Assembly (NCBI GenBank): GCA_029204225.1 | Contig: CM055112.1 | Location: 24,306,693-24,370,692 of the forward strand | Direction of reading: 5' to 3' | DNA from: Diphasiastrum complanatum | Taxonomy: Eukaryota; Streptophyta; Lycopodiopsida; Lycopodiales; Lycopodiaceae | DNA length: 64,000 nucleotides | In this document: piece by piece, positions 1 to 11,211 of the stretch | Layout of the letters: each line of letters starts with the position of its first letter | Numbering within the stretch: the first letter of the stretch is position 1 | Made by a program: the position numbers and the translations under genes | The notes under the pieces: model-generated | Told to the model about the DNA's origin: nothing | The model's input: only the letters and a program-made list of their open reading frames with translations | Database searches by the model: none

Positions 1-5
1 AAAAA

Positions 6-206
6 GTGCGAGCTAAAGAGATCAAGCTCCAACACGTGCCATCATCAAGTTGCTTGGCTGATTTGTTTACTAAACCTTTACCTAAAGATTCATTTGTCAA
101 GATTAGATCTTCAATTGGAGTTATTGATAAAAGCATTGTGATCTCCAATGCTAGATTTGAGGAGGAGTGTGAAAAATTGCCTACATTGGCAAATCTAGCC
201 ATGTAG
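6..206 (+). pseudogene. Copia RNase H C-terminal tail (partial)
   Basis: This is the last part of a Ty1/copia pol polyprotein whose upstream part lies outside the window. The translated piece has the usual end of the copia RNase H domain: a LADLFTKPLPK motif followed by an SSIGV segment, matching the LADLLTKPLSK and VADIFTKALGK tails of the other copia elements here. The frame runs through the purine-rich tract and about 39 bases into the LTR, so its last dozen residues are LTR-encoded and the normal stop has been lost. Only about 66 codons are visible, so activity cannot be judged. The call as a copia tail is firm because the LTR follows at once. Confidence 0.85.
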
Positions 207-858
207 AATATTGTACATTTTGTCAATATTGTTTGTTGGTTACTTGAATGGCCAAAGTGACACTTGTACATACACACCTAAAGTAGGTTACCATGAGTCA
301 AGAGGAGTGGTTGTGTCTATTTGGTAGTGATTCCTACTTTGTAGGATCTAGACCATGATTTATGATGAGATTTGTACCTACCATGCACCTACCAAGCATG
401 ACTCTTGGATCTAGGCTAGGGTTTTTACATTAGGGCAAGAAAGTGGAGTCTACTTCCTTATTACATGCTGGATTTTCACCTAACTTTGCAAAGAAAGTGT
501 GTTTTACTATGTATTTCCATTCTCCATAGTGAGAAGATAGAAACTTTTTGGAGCCTCAAGGAGAAACTCGAGTTTCCTTTCATTGTATGGTGATTACTCT
601 ATTTTTCCAATGAAACCCAGCTTTGGCACTTTGTAAACACTGTCTACAGGCCGTACCATAGCCTTATTTCCACACGTGTGGAGTTGGATTAGACTATTTG
701 ATCAATGCTTTGATTGTCTCTACTTGTTTCCTATCAAGCTGCTAAACTAGATCTTGTTTTCTGATGACTAGTTTTTGATAGATTGTTTAACAAGCATACA
801 ATCACCTTGTGGATCATTCAAGGATCCATTTATGGTCCTTAGTACTGTACTTTTCACA
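168..858 (+). repeat. 3' LTR of a copia element (family B)
   Basis: It starts with TGTGAAAAATTGCC right after a GAGGAGGAG polypurine tract and ends with TTTTCACA. The boundary at 858 is confirmed independently: sequence from 859 on matches 35998 onward in the paralogous block, where no LTR is present. It carries the CACACGTGTG palindrome at 671-680. It is the same family as the inverted LTR at 11706-12350 and the element 2 LTRs. The 5' half of this element is outside the window, so the target-site duplication cannot be checked. Confidence 0.85.
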
Positions 859-1500
859 TTTTAACAAAATTATGTTGAGAACGTATTTCTTAACTGCTTC
901 TAGCTCAATGAGAGTCGAATTATATAATGCCAAAGTAAAGTGGGTTGGATACCATATGAGAAAGAGAGAGAGGGGGGGGGGGGGGGGGGGTCGGTTTGCC
1001 CATGTAGCATTTGAAGTAGTTACCAAAGTAGTGCTAATTTCAACCCCGAGGACTTCAACTATCAAAATATCATGTGAAACTGTGGTAATGACCATTTGAA
1101 CATTATGAGGTACTTTCCTTCAGCAACTCTACATACACTTGACGAATTTCATCTTATTCTAGAAGATTGTTATGGATGCCATCAAGATTGACCTAAATTT
1201 CGTTGCATGGAAATCAAATTGTGAAAAGGAATGTTGTGAGATGTAGATGTCAACCTCAATGCTAGGAGTATCAAAGGGTACAATGTCATACATTATAGTG
1301 AAAGACCGCATGGACTTTCTTGAACACTAATCTTTTATTTTAAATCTCTAAAAATTTTATTAAGAAAACCCTTAATACATTAAAAGCCACCTGATTAGCA
1401 GTAATAAGAAAATATACATACTGCCTAAAAGAATTTATACTAAAAAAGTTTAAAAATAAAAACAGGATAAATCGTGTGTTTTATTCAAAAATTTTGAAAG
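859..1500. repeat. Duplicated block, copy 1 left part (paralog of 35998-36622)
   Basis: This sequence matches 35998-36622 at a level easily seen by eye, from the TATGTTGAGAACG stretch through the poly-G run to the TTTTATTCAAAAATTTTGAA stretch. Its second half (from about 1125) also matches 33345-33720. No gene is seen. The open frames on both strands come from low-complexity sequence around the G run. Confidence 0.75.
972..990 (+). repeat. Poly-G tract (19 G)
   Basis: A run of 19 G follows a short GA repeat. The paralogous position at 36106-36117 has 12 G, so the tract has changed length between copies. Confidence 0.95.
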
Positions 1501-1513
1501 GAGTAAGGACGCA

Positions 1514-1757
1514 ATGAACTTGTGCTCAAAGTGTTACACATCAAATTCTGTCATCAGGCGAGACAACAACTTCACTGGAATGAGTTTTGAGGGAACTGCC
1601 ACGACGTTAGAAACACCAAACTCTGAATTAGCATCCTCCCGGCCTATTGATTTACTGAGGGAAGGTAGAGACGTAGCTACAGTTGCATCACATACTGAGC
1701 TTGCTGACATTGGAAAACCTGCCGCTAGCATCTCGACAGAAGCTACCGCATCTCATG
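1514..1757 (+). pseudogene. A20/AN1 stress-associated protein pseudogene, 5' part
   Basis: The frame begins MNLCSKCY, the diagnostic second half of the A20 zinc finger (Cys-x2-Cys) of plant stress-associated proteins. The first Cys pair of A20 is missing, because the sequence before about 1500 belongs to a different repeat. After the A20 remnant comes a Ser/Thr/Ala-rich linker of about 70 codons with no domain, as in other plant SAP proteins. The frame is cut at 1757 by copia element 1, and the AN1 half resumes at 7968. SAP proteins are small A20/AN1 stress-response proteins, often with E3-ligase-like activity. This copy is dead: truncated, interrupted, and with a stop in the AN1 half. Identification rests on MNLCSKCY together with the AN1 domain in the matching flank. 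Confidence 0.75.
1753..1757. other. Target-site duplication TCATG, left copy
   Basis: TCATG directly precedes the 5' LTR and is repeated at 7968-7972. The paralogous empty site near 37240 has a single TCATG in the same context. Confidence 0.95.
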
Positions 1758-2494
1758 TGTGAAGAATTGAAAAAGATTATCTATGTTAGATATAGGGGTC
1801 TTATGTTTTTTACATCAAGCATCTAGGTGTAGGATGTTGATTGGAATAAATTTGGCATAGATGGCAAATTATGCATTTCCACTTGTAATGCCACTATTGA
1901 GCCAAAATAGAGTAAGAGGCTAAACACTTGCCAATTAGAGTGTAGACAAGTGTAAAGTTTTTGTTTGATGAATTCCAAGAGGTCCAATAGGATTTAGAGG
2001 TGGAACCTTGTGAGGTCCAATAGGAAATTGAGGTGTGCTTGAATATAGTCCAATAGAATTAAGAGGTGCATGGATCAATGATCCAATAGGATCAAGAGGT
2101 GACAAAATATGGTCCAATCATAGTTAAGCATAGTGGTAGCTCGTGGACCTACTAGTATCATTGTACTCCTCATTTTGAAGCTAATTGATTTGGTGATTTC
2201 ATGGATTTTGTGAGTTATTGGATTTCTAGCTTTCTCTCTCTACCCGAGAGCTCATGATGCATTTTCTCTCTCTACCCGAGGAGAGCAGCTTGTTTTTACT
2301 TAGATTATTTTTTGAATACTTCCCATACGTGTGAGTGAGAGTTGGAAGTGATTGAATGCATGTAGTAGTGTGTTTTTGCCATAGGATTCAAGATTGATCT
2401 TGAATCTCAATCTAGTCTTGATCTTGGTGCATCTACACACCTTAGGAGATCACAAGTACATGTAGTGGACAGTCCACACGTGTGAAATTCAACA
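1758..2494 (+). repeat. 5' LTR of copia element 1
   Basis: TGTGAAGAATTG...AATTCAACA, ending directly before the primer-binding site. It holds a 33-bp-spaced CCAAT array at 1984-2118 and the CACACGTGTG palindrome at 2475-2484. It also has CT-rich stretches around 2230-2290 that may lie in the core promoter. Confidence 0.95.
1984..2118 (+). promoter_or_regulatory. Tandem CCAAT-box array in LTR U3
   Basis: CCAAT occurs at 1984, 2017, 2050, 2083 and 2114, so the spacing is 33, 33, 33 and 31 bases. The core is usually GTCCAATAGGA or ATCCAATAGGA. CCAAT is the recognition core of plant NF-Y factors (known). A role as an upstream promoter array is inferred. The same array is present in the 3' LTR and in the element 3 LTRs. 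Confidence 0.6.
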
Positions 2495-2507
2495 TGGTAT
2501 CAGAGCC
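2495..2507 (+). other. Primer-binding site, element 1
   Basis: TGGTATCAGAGCC follows the LTR with no gap. It is the standard plant copia site complementary to the 3' end of initiator-Met tRNA. Confidence 0.92.
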
Positions 2508-3251
2508 TACCTAAGGTTACCATGCATTTTGATCCATCTAAGTGAAAAAAATTTCATCAATCTTGACGTAGAAGTTGTCAAGGCCCATTTTCCTAGCTAT
2601 CTTGTTCAATCTTGAATCAAAAGAGATCAAAAGGACATTGATTGGGTCTGACCTGGTACTGTACAGAATCAGGTGCTCGGACATGTGTGAGGAACATCCA
2701 ATTTCAGTTTGGAAATTCTCTCTCATGTTTGATCCATTTATCTTGCTTGATAGCTTGTTTTGAAGCTATTTTTGTCTAGTTTCTGTTGCAATTAGTTTCA
2801 TTCCATTTGGTTGAGCCAATCAAAAGTTATAAGCTTTTGAATAGGGTTAGGTAGGGCACCTAGACCTGGGTGGACACATTTGGTTTGGTCAAGAGATTGC
2901 TTGGTTGATCCAAAATCACAGTTGTATGCTTGCCAATCTCATCTATATGTGATCTAGGCACTGTTTTGAGATCTTAGCCATTTTGTTTCATGCAATATCA
3001 TTGTATTTGAGTCAAATTTGGTTTCTTAGTGTATTTCACACGTGCTAAGAGTGTTAGATCCTAACTTTGCCTATACTCCATCATTTGTTGTGAAATAGAT
3101 CTTGTTTTAGAGAGATTTGAGTAGCTAGTGAGAATCAATTCACAAATTGTTGCAAGATCTTTCATAGAAGGAGATAGTACTCAATTATTGGATCCTATTG
3201 AAAGTGTGTAACAACATTTATTGTTCATCATTTGAGTTTTCTTCACTTCAA

Positions 3252-4313
3252 ATGTCTTCAATGGGTTCATCCTTGTTGGAACCAAGTGAAAGATTGACCA
3301 CTTCAAATTATTCAATTTGGAAAATGAGGATGGAGTCCATCTTGATCCTTCAAGACGTGATGAACATAGTTCTTGGCCTTGAAGAAGAACCACAAGTTCT
3401 TCAAGAGGTTCAAAAATACAAAAAAAGAGCTAGGATGGCTCTCCACTACATTAAGATGAATGTCTCTAATGAGATATTGAGGGAGATAGGTACTTGTACA
3501 ACAGCCAAAGAAGCTTGGGATTGTCTCAAGACTATCTATGAGGCTAAGAATACCTCTAGGCTTCTCACTCTTAGGAATCAAATCTTTCAAAGTAGCCAAA
3601 AGAGTGATGAGAGTGCATCTAGTTATGTTTTGAGAGTAAAAGATATTCATAGAGAGGTTGCTTGCATTGGTGATTCCATCAATCAAAATGAGCTAGTTCA
3701 AGTCATTCTCAATGGCTTGAGAAGTGAATTTGATAACCTTGTCCAATCCTATGCCATTAAGGAGGAGCTACCAAGTTTGGAGGCTCTCCAAAGTGTGCTA
3801 ATTTCAGAAGAATCAAGACAAGAGTACAAGCTCTTGAGGATGGACAAGCTTTCTCTCACTCATAATGATGGCAAAGCTCTCTTTGCCAAGGATAAGCACA
3901 AAGGGAGGAGCAAGAACCAACATCAACAATCCTCAAGCAAGGACAAAGTCAAATCCAAAGACAAAGATGAGGAGGAAGATGATTCCTCTAATGCTTCATC
4001 ATCCAAGCTCAAGAAGAAGAAGATCAAGTGCTTTTATTGTGGCAAGAAAGGTCATTATGCCACCAATTGCTTCAAAAAGAAGAATCAACTCAAGCAAGCC
4101 AATATTACCAATGAGAAGGAAGACACTATTGCAAGTGATGGAGAGGGATCTCTTATGGTCTCTAGTTTCAAGAAGGACGGCCTATGGTATATTGATAGTG
4201 GAGCCTCTTCACATGTGTGTAGCTCCAAGGACTCTTTCTCTTCTATTGCACCTTATGATGGAGTCAAACAATATACACTGCAAATGATTTTGAATGTCCT
4301 ATTGAAGGCATAG
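3252..4313 (+). pseudogene. Copia element 1 Gag plus protease start
   Basis: Gag forms the virus-like particle that packages the retrotransposon RNA. The ATG at 3252 is chosen because the following residues (MSSMGSSLLEPSERL) align with the element 3 start, although the frame is open from 3198. The UBN2-type capsid region comes first, with the NYSIWK and VQVILNGL motifs. Next is a Lys/Asp/Glu-rich stretch, then a CCHC knuckle (CFYCGKKGHYATNC) near 4030-4071, then the aspartic protease active site WYIDSGASSH near 4186-4215. The frame runs off into a premature stop at 4311-4313. Alignment with the element 3 protein shows that one base has been lost near 4271, after which the true protein continues in the frame used from 4325. 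Confidence 0.88.
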
Positions 4314-4324
4314 GGAACATTCCC

Positions 4325-7213
4325 TTGAAGCTTGCATCCTCTAAAGTTCTTTCTCTCTCTAGAGTTCTTTATGTACCTAAGCTTACCAAGAATCTTATTA
4401 GTGTTGGCCAATTGCTTGATAATGGCCTTGATGTAAAATTCAATGTTGATACTTGCACTATCGAGAAGAATGATGAGATACTTGCATTAGGATCTAGATT
4501 TGGTGGCATCTATAAACTAGATCCAAATGAGTATGTGAATGCTTGTAATGTTGCTCTTGTGAACAAGCTCTCTATGGAGGAATTATGGTATAGGAGGTTG
4601 GGACATCCCAACTACAAATCCATGCTCTCTATGATCAAAGAATCCAAAGCTATTGGCTTGCCAAAGTCATTCTCCAAGAAGATCAAGCCTTGTGAGGCTT
4701 GTGCTATTGCTAAATCTCACAAAAAGCCATTTACAAGATCTTCTATCAAAAGCAAGCATCCTTTGGAGTTAATCCACTCGGATGTGCATTTCTCATCAAC
4801 TACAAGCAAGGGAGGAGCCACTTGTTTTGTTACTTTCATTGATGATTACACAAGATTCACTTGGATATATCTTCTTGCTTCAAAATCTATGGTGTTTGAT
4901 CATTTCCTTATTTTCAAAGCTTATGTAGAAAAGCAATTCTCATTAAAGATTAAAGCTCTTAGAAGTGATGGAGGTGGTGAATATATCTCCAATAAATTTC
5001 AAGATTTTTGTGAGCTTGAAGGCATTAAAAGAGAGTTTTCTTGTGCCTACTCTCCATCTCAAAATGGAGTGGTCGAGAGAAAGAATAGATCTCTATGTGA
5101 ATGTGCAAAATCTATGAGGATTGAGGCATCTTTGCCCAAAGATTTTTGGGGAGAAGCCATTAATTGTGCAAATTATCTTTGCAATAGGCTCCCACATATA
5201 GCTCTTGGAGGAAAGTCACCATATAAAATCTTATTTTTTAAGAAGCCTAAGGTTGATCACCTTAGAGTTTTTGGATGCTTATGCTTTGTCCATATTCCCT
5301 TGGAAACAAGGAAGAAGGAAGATCCTAGTGCATGCAAAGGGATCATGGTTGGATACTCATCCACCAAGAAGGCCTATAGAGGCTTTATACTCTCTACTTC
5401 TCAAGTTATTGAAAGTAGAGATGTTGTCTTTCATGGAGATCAACACTCATCATTTGAAGAGGCTGAGATCAAGAAATCTATGGATGCATCATCAATTATT
5501 GATCTTGAAGACAATCATGATGTGATGGGGTCGAGATTTGAAGAAGACTCTCCTCGGATTTTTTCACCAAGAAGATCCATGAGAGATAGATCCGAGCCTA
5601 AGAGGCTCTCATATGTTGACAAAGGCAAACAAGTGGATCTTGATTCCACTAATTATGTTTTTTATGTCTCTCATGAAGAGCCAAAGAATGTACAAGAGGC
5701 ACTCAATACCAAGGAGTGGTATGATGCCATGAAGCAAGAGTATGATGCATTGATCACCAACAATACTTGGGAGCTTGTGGATCCTCCATCCAACAAGCAT
5801 GTGATTGGTTGCAAGTGGGTATTTCGGATCAAGTTCAATCATGATGGCACCATCAACAAGCATAAAGCAAGATTATGTGCCAAAGGATTTGCTCAAATCC
5901 ATGGTCTTGATTATGAGGAGACCTTTGCACCCGCTGCAAAGATGGTGACAATAAGAATTCTTATTTCTCTTGCTTGTTTTTTCAAGTGGAAGGTGTTCCA
6001 ATTAGATGTATCCAATGCTTTTCTAAATGGTTATCTTGAGGAGGAGACCTATATGGAACAACCTCAAGGATTCATCAAGGATGAGTCCAAAGTGTGCTTG
6101 CTCTTCAAAAGTCTTTATGGACTCAAGCAAGCACCAAGGTCATGGTATTCAAGACTTAACTCTTTTCTTATCTCACTAGGATTTACTCTTAGTGACTATG
6201 ATCCTTCCATGTATCTAAAGTTTGTTGATAGCAATATTGTCATTCTTCTAATTTATGTTGATGACATTATTCTTTGTGGAAGTTGTATCAAGCTAGTTGA
6301 TGAAACCAAGCTAGCACTTGGATGTGAGTTTAAAATGCAAGATCTAGGAGAGATACATTACATCCTAGGCTTTGATTTTTATGAAAATCATGTCTTTATA
6401 TGCCAATCTAGATATGCTCACTCTATGTTGAAAAAATTCCATATGGAAAATTCTAAGAGCATAGATACTCCAATGGAGCAAATTGTAAAAGATCCTAATA
6501 AAGGAGATGAAAGATCCTTTGAGGACATCACACTTTTTAGGAGTCTTGTAGGCTCCTTGATTTGGCTTACCATTACTAGGCCCGATCTTAGTTTTTGTGT
6601 GCACAAATTGAGTCAATTTATGCAAGATCCTAAGATCCATCATTGGAAGATGGCCAAGAGGATTCTAAGATATGTATCTTCATCTTGTGATTATGGTCTA
6701 CCCTATAAAAGTGAAGATCTATCCATTATTGGCTACTCGGATTCGGACTTTGCAAGTGACAAGATGGATTGAAAGTCTATTAGTGCATACACTATCTTTC
6801 TTGGAGGCAATCTAATATCTTGGCTTTCCAAAAAGCAAGATACTATATCTCTCTCTTCATGTGAGGCCGAGTACAAAGCACTTACTACAACTACCAAAGA
6901 AGTGCTTTGGATCAAGAGGTTATTAATGGAACTAAAGTGCATCAAGGAGGATGATCTACCAATGATCAAGTGTGATAACATCTCGGCCCAAGCTCTTGCC
7001 AATAATCCCATATTTCATGCAAGAAGCAAGCACATAGAAGTGGCACACCATTTTGTGAGAGAAAAGCTTATTGGAGGAGAAATCTATTTGGAGCATGTCA
7101 ACTCGTTCTCTTGTATTGCCGATCTACTCACCAAGCCTTTGAGCAAAAGTGCTTTCATCAAGCATAGATCTAATCTTGGAGTTATATCAAGATCAATGCT
7201 CAAATCTTCATAG
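4325..7213 (+). pseudogene. Copia element 1 Pol (integrase, reverse transcriptase, RNase H)
   Basis: Continuation of the polyprotein in a shifted frame. Visible in order: the rest of the protease (LISVGQLL); an integrase zinc finger whose first His is Tyr (WYRRLGH) while GH and CEAC remain; the integrase DDE core with HSDVH, RSDGGGEY and GVVERKNR; reverse transcriptase with YEETFAPAAKM, QLDVSNAFLNG and IYVDDIIL; and RNase H with YSDSDFA and SSCEAEYKAL. A single TGA at 6770-6772 sits where element 4 has an Arg codon in DRKS, consistent with CGA to TGA. The frame is open again to the TAG at 7211-7213. With one frameshift and one stop the element is probably immobile by itself, but the encoded enzyme domains are otherwise complete. 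Confidence 0.9.
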
Positions 7214-7223
7214 ATAATTTTTT

Positions 7224-7231
7224 AGGAGGAG
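7224..7231 (+). other. Polypurine tract, element 1
   Basis: AGGAGGAG lies immediately before the 3' LTR, as expected for the plus-strand primer. The same tract precedes the 3' LTRs at 168 and 15696. Confidence 0.85.
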
Positions 7232-7967
7232 TGTGAAGAATTGAAAAAGATTATCTATGTTAGATATAGGGGTCTTATGTTTTTTACATCAAGCATCTAG
7301 GTGTAGGATGTTGATAGGAATAAATTTGGCATAGATGGCAAATTATGCATTTCCACTTGTAATGCCACTATTGAGCCAAAATAGAGTAAGAGGCTAAACA
7401 CTTGCCAATTAGAGTGTAGACAAGTGTAAAGTTTTTGTTTGATGAATTCCAAGAGGTCCAATAGGATTTAGAGGTGGAACCTTGTGAGGTCCAATAGGAA
7501 ATTGAGGTGTGCTTAAATATAGTCCAATAGAATTAAGAGGTGCATGGATCAATGATCCAATAGGATCAAGAGGTGACAAAATATGGTCCAATCATAGTTA
7601 AGCATAGTGGTAGCTCGTGGACCTACTAGTATCATTGTACTCCTCATTTTGAAGCTAATTGATTTGGTGATTTCATGGATTTGTGAGTTATTTGATTTCT
7701 AGCTTTCTCTCTTTACCCGAGAGCTCATGATGCATTTTCTCTCTCTACCCGAGGAGAGCAGCTTGTTTTTACTTTGATTATTTTTTGAATACTTCCCATA
7801 CGTGTGAGTGAGAGTTGGAAGTGATTGAATGCATGTAGTAGTGTGTTTTTGCCATAGGATTCAAGATTGATCTTGAATCTCAATCTAGTCTTGATCTTGG
7901 TGCATCTACACACCTTAGGAGATCACAAGTACATGTAGTGGACAGTCCACATGTGTGAAATTCAACA
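7232..7967 (+). repeat. 3' LTR of copia element 1
   Basis: Near-identical to 1758-2494. Differences seen by eye include one base in the TTGATAGG stretch, a missing T after GGATTT, and CACATGTG instead of CACACGTG near the end, so the G-box-like palindrome is broken in this copy. Confidence 0.95.
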
Positions 7968-8157
7968 TCATGATCCTAGTCGCTGCTTTTCCTATAGCAA
8001 ACGTGTTCCATTGTATGGGTTAATTAAATGTCGATGAGGAAATGTATTTTGCTCATTGCACCGATACACTGAAACGCATCAGTGTACAACTGATTACAAA
8101 GCGATTGGGCGCGATGCCATTGAAAAGGCAAATCCTGTAGTCAAGGCTAAAAAGTAG
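7968..8157 (+). pseudogene. A20/AN1 pseudogene, AN1 part (right flank of element 1)
   Basis: After the TCATG duplication the sequence reads DPSRCFSYSKRV, then the rest of an AN1 zinc finger ([14 protein letters not shown]) and the typical C-terminal tail [14 protein letters not shown], ending at TAG 8155-8157. This is the standard end of plant SAP proteins. Two defects are visible. A TGA replaces the second Cys of the CxC pair, and Tyr replaces the second Cys of the first pair (CFSY instead of CFSC). The Tyr is shared with the paralog at 37216-37443, so it predates the duplication. Together with 1514-1757 this is one pseudogene split by element 1. Confidence 0.88.
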
Positions 8158-8297
8158 AGAGAATTTGAATGATTGACAATTGAACATTGCTTAAACAACT
8201 TCCTTATTCTATTGAGTCCTAAGCAATATCTATAGCGGAAATTTTTGGTCACATATTATCATATCTCCTCATTGCATTGACGATTTCAAGTCACAAG

Positions 8298-9148
<851 letters not shown>

Positions 9149-9151
9149 ATT

Positions 9152-9152
<1 letters not shown>

Positions 9153-9239
<87 letters not shown>
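9153..9239 (+). repeat. (AG)n microsatellite
   Basis: About 87 bases of AG repeat directly following the LTR-like repeat and directly preceding a copia gag scrap. Confidence 0.97.
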
Positions 9240-9241
<2 letters not shown>

Positions 9242-9352
9242 AGGAGATGACTTTGCAAATTTGGTCGAAAGTTTTGCCATCCAAGACACTTTGCCAATTA
9301 TAGAAAAACTTCACAATGTAATATTGGCTGAAGAGTGTAGGATGCTCCACAC
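9240..9352 (+). pseudogene. Captured copia gag scrap (family B)
   Basis: About 113 bases encode [15 protein letters not shown] and the following EECRMLH. This matches the element 2 gag near 13797-13910 almost base for base. It begins exactly at the end of the AG run and ends at a junction with a different copia gag fragment. Confidence 0.8.
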
Positions 9353-9356
9353 GAAG

Positions 9357-9595
9357 TAGCCTCAACATATGAGACTAAAAGAGTCACTAATCATTTGTAC
9401 ATATGCAACAAGTTGATCACCATGATGTTTGTTCATTTCACAAAGCTGCAGGTGCTTATTGAATAGTTCGCTGCAATTGGATTGGTGGTGAGTGATGAAG
9501 AAGCAGTCATGATGCTTCTTAATTGCCTTCCATAGTCATTTGATCACTCAACATCAATATTTGGTAGTGGTACTCAATATTTGACCACTCAATAT
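9357..9595 (+). pseudogene. Second copia gag scrap (family C)
   Basis: Matches the left part of the gag remnant at 38720-38966, from CCTCAACATATGAGACTAA onward, including FVHFTKLQVLIE and EAVMMLLNCLP. It carries stops (a TAG after VLIE, also present in the other copy) and a deletion of about 25 bases relative to that copy. Confidence 0.7.
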
Positions 9596-10219
9596 AGTTA
9601 CATCTCTCTCACTATCTCTCTCTCCCCACTATGCTATCTCTCTCGAGTCTGTGAGCTACTACATAAATTCTCTGAAATACATCCACAAGGGTATAAATTG
9701 ACTGATCTCAATATATGTTTCTTGTACCTCCCTCGTAATTGAAGCCTAGCAAAATAAAAAAGGATGTGTGGGTAATGATCCTTGGAAATAAGATAGCAAC
9801 ATCCGTGCAGATTTGTGACTTGCTTGCTATGATACTCTAGTTTATGAATTAGCCTTAATCTATTTTCATTTAATTCAAGTATAAGATTGCATGGATTTTG
9901 TATCCATATGTCCTTGTGTTTGAGGGAAATAGTATACGCTCATATCGAGCAAACTTTCACAATATAGAGTTGATTGTTCGGTAGAGTTACTTAATCTTTC
10001 TATTTAATGGAACTTAAGTGCAGTAGGAAGGGGCATACAAGGTGCATGATTCATGGGACATACACTTGCAAGATTCATCCTTATATATATGAGGTAAGGG
10101 CGTACCAATTTCTTTTACTTATATTTTAGAATAGTTTGGAGAAAGTTATGTTTTGGATTAATGTATGCAATATTATTGAATGATTTTACCTTTGAAAATA
10201 CATAACAAGGCTGAAGGCA
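9596..10219 (+). repeat. LTR-like direct repeat, copy 1 right (5' truncated)
   Basis: Matches the 3' three quarters of 8298-9148 and most of 39676-40292, ending at the same GCTGAAGGCA. The first 150 or so bases are missing at the junction near 9596. Confidence 0.5.
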
Positions 10220-10376
10220 AGATCATTTGCTCACATTTTTTTTAGTAGGTACTATTTTACTACCCACAGAATTTGTGAATTAGTATTTGCTTGTGAAGAA
10301 TTCAAGTGCGTGTAGTCTAATGTTGAGGCTCACAAAGAACATTCTTAATCAATTTTAGTAAAAATGGCATACTTCT

Positions 10377-10494
<118 letters not shown>

Positions 10495-10735
10495 TCTTTC
10501 TTCTCTTCTGATCTTAAATCTCATTCACTCAAGGTTCATAAGTTGGTTCTTTTAGGAGATTGCTTTGGAATGTGCCATTTTCCACACTCCCTATGATCAT
10601 GTGTATTACAAGGTATCTATGGGCGTTGATGGCAAGTAAAAGACATTCTCAATGCATGATCAATCCTATATGTGACTTTCTCTTGAAATATACCTTCTCC
10701 AATAGTTATTGAGTCATGAGTGGTGGCTTTGTTAG

Positions 10736-11211
10736 CGGATTTCAAAGAATCCCCAGATGTCGAGCCAAGATGAAGACACAGAGTATCGCTCACCCATGAC
10801 CGAGGAGGTCTCAGAGTGAGGAGAGTAGAAGAAGCTGAGACTCGAGCATGAGAGCCAAGGATTACTAGCTAGGATGATAGTTATTTTCTATGTGAGGCTA
10901 CATGGCGTATCCCAGAGAAGGAACGACCATGTAGGAGCTAGTAATGTTTCCTAGGATTAGAGTGTGCCACTTTTTAATGGTGACCTCTAGTGGAAGGGCT
11001 ACTTCCACATGTAATTTCTAAATTAGTGGAATTGCCACTTGGGCTCCACATGGGTAGCCCTCTTGCTTATTTTATGACCCCCCTCTCTTGTGAGGTTTCT
11101 TTTGATTGTATTGTCATTTCTCTTGATTGAATAAAGAAGATCTTCCACGAGTTCTTGGCAATTGAGAAGCTCCTTGTTCATGGCTATCTTCTTGAGTGAA
11201 TTGATCACTCC
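10736..11211. other. Unassigned sequence, possibly part of a gypsy LTR
   Basis: Nothing coding was recognised. Phrases such as GTAGGAGCTAGTAATG and ATTGAATAAAGAAG resemble the U3/R end of gypsy LTRs, but neither LTR end nor a second copy is visible. It lies between the duplicated block and the inverted copia segment. Confidence 0.3.

Larger units (their letters stand above)
1758..7967 (+). mobile_element. Copia element 1 (family A), nearly full length
   Basis: A 6.2-kb LTR retrotransposon: 5' LTR 1758-2494, primer-binding site 2495-2507, leader, gag, protease, integrase, reverse transcriptase, RNase H, polypurine tract and 3' LTR 7232-7967, flanked by a TCATG 5-bp duplication. Integrase preceding reverse transcriptase makes it Ty1/copia. 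The two LTRs (737 and 736 bases) differ at only about seven positions by eye, so the insertion is fairly recent. Coding damage is light: one frameshift near 4271 and one nonsense codon at 6770-6772. It interrupts an A20/AN1 pseudogene. Confidence 0.95.

Noticed and set aside
814..1095. Pro-rich frame on the minus strand
   Set aside because: The prolines come from the poly-G run. There is no family resemblance, and the paralog at 36034-36222 breaks it.
1935..2117. Minus-strand protein with PIG repeats every 11 residues
   Set aside because: It lies inside an LTR and comes from the 33-base CCAAT repeat. It recurs only in LTR copies (7409-7591, 23140-23322).
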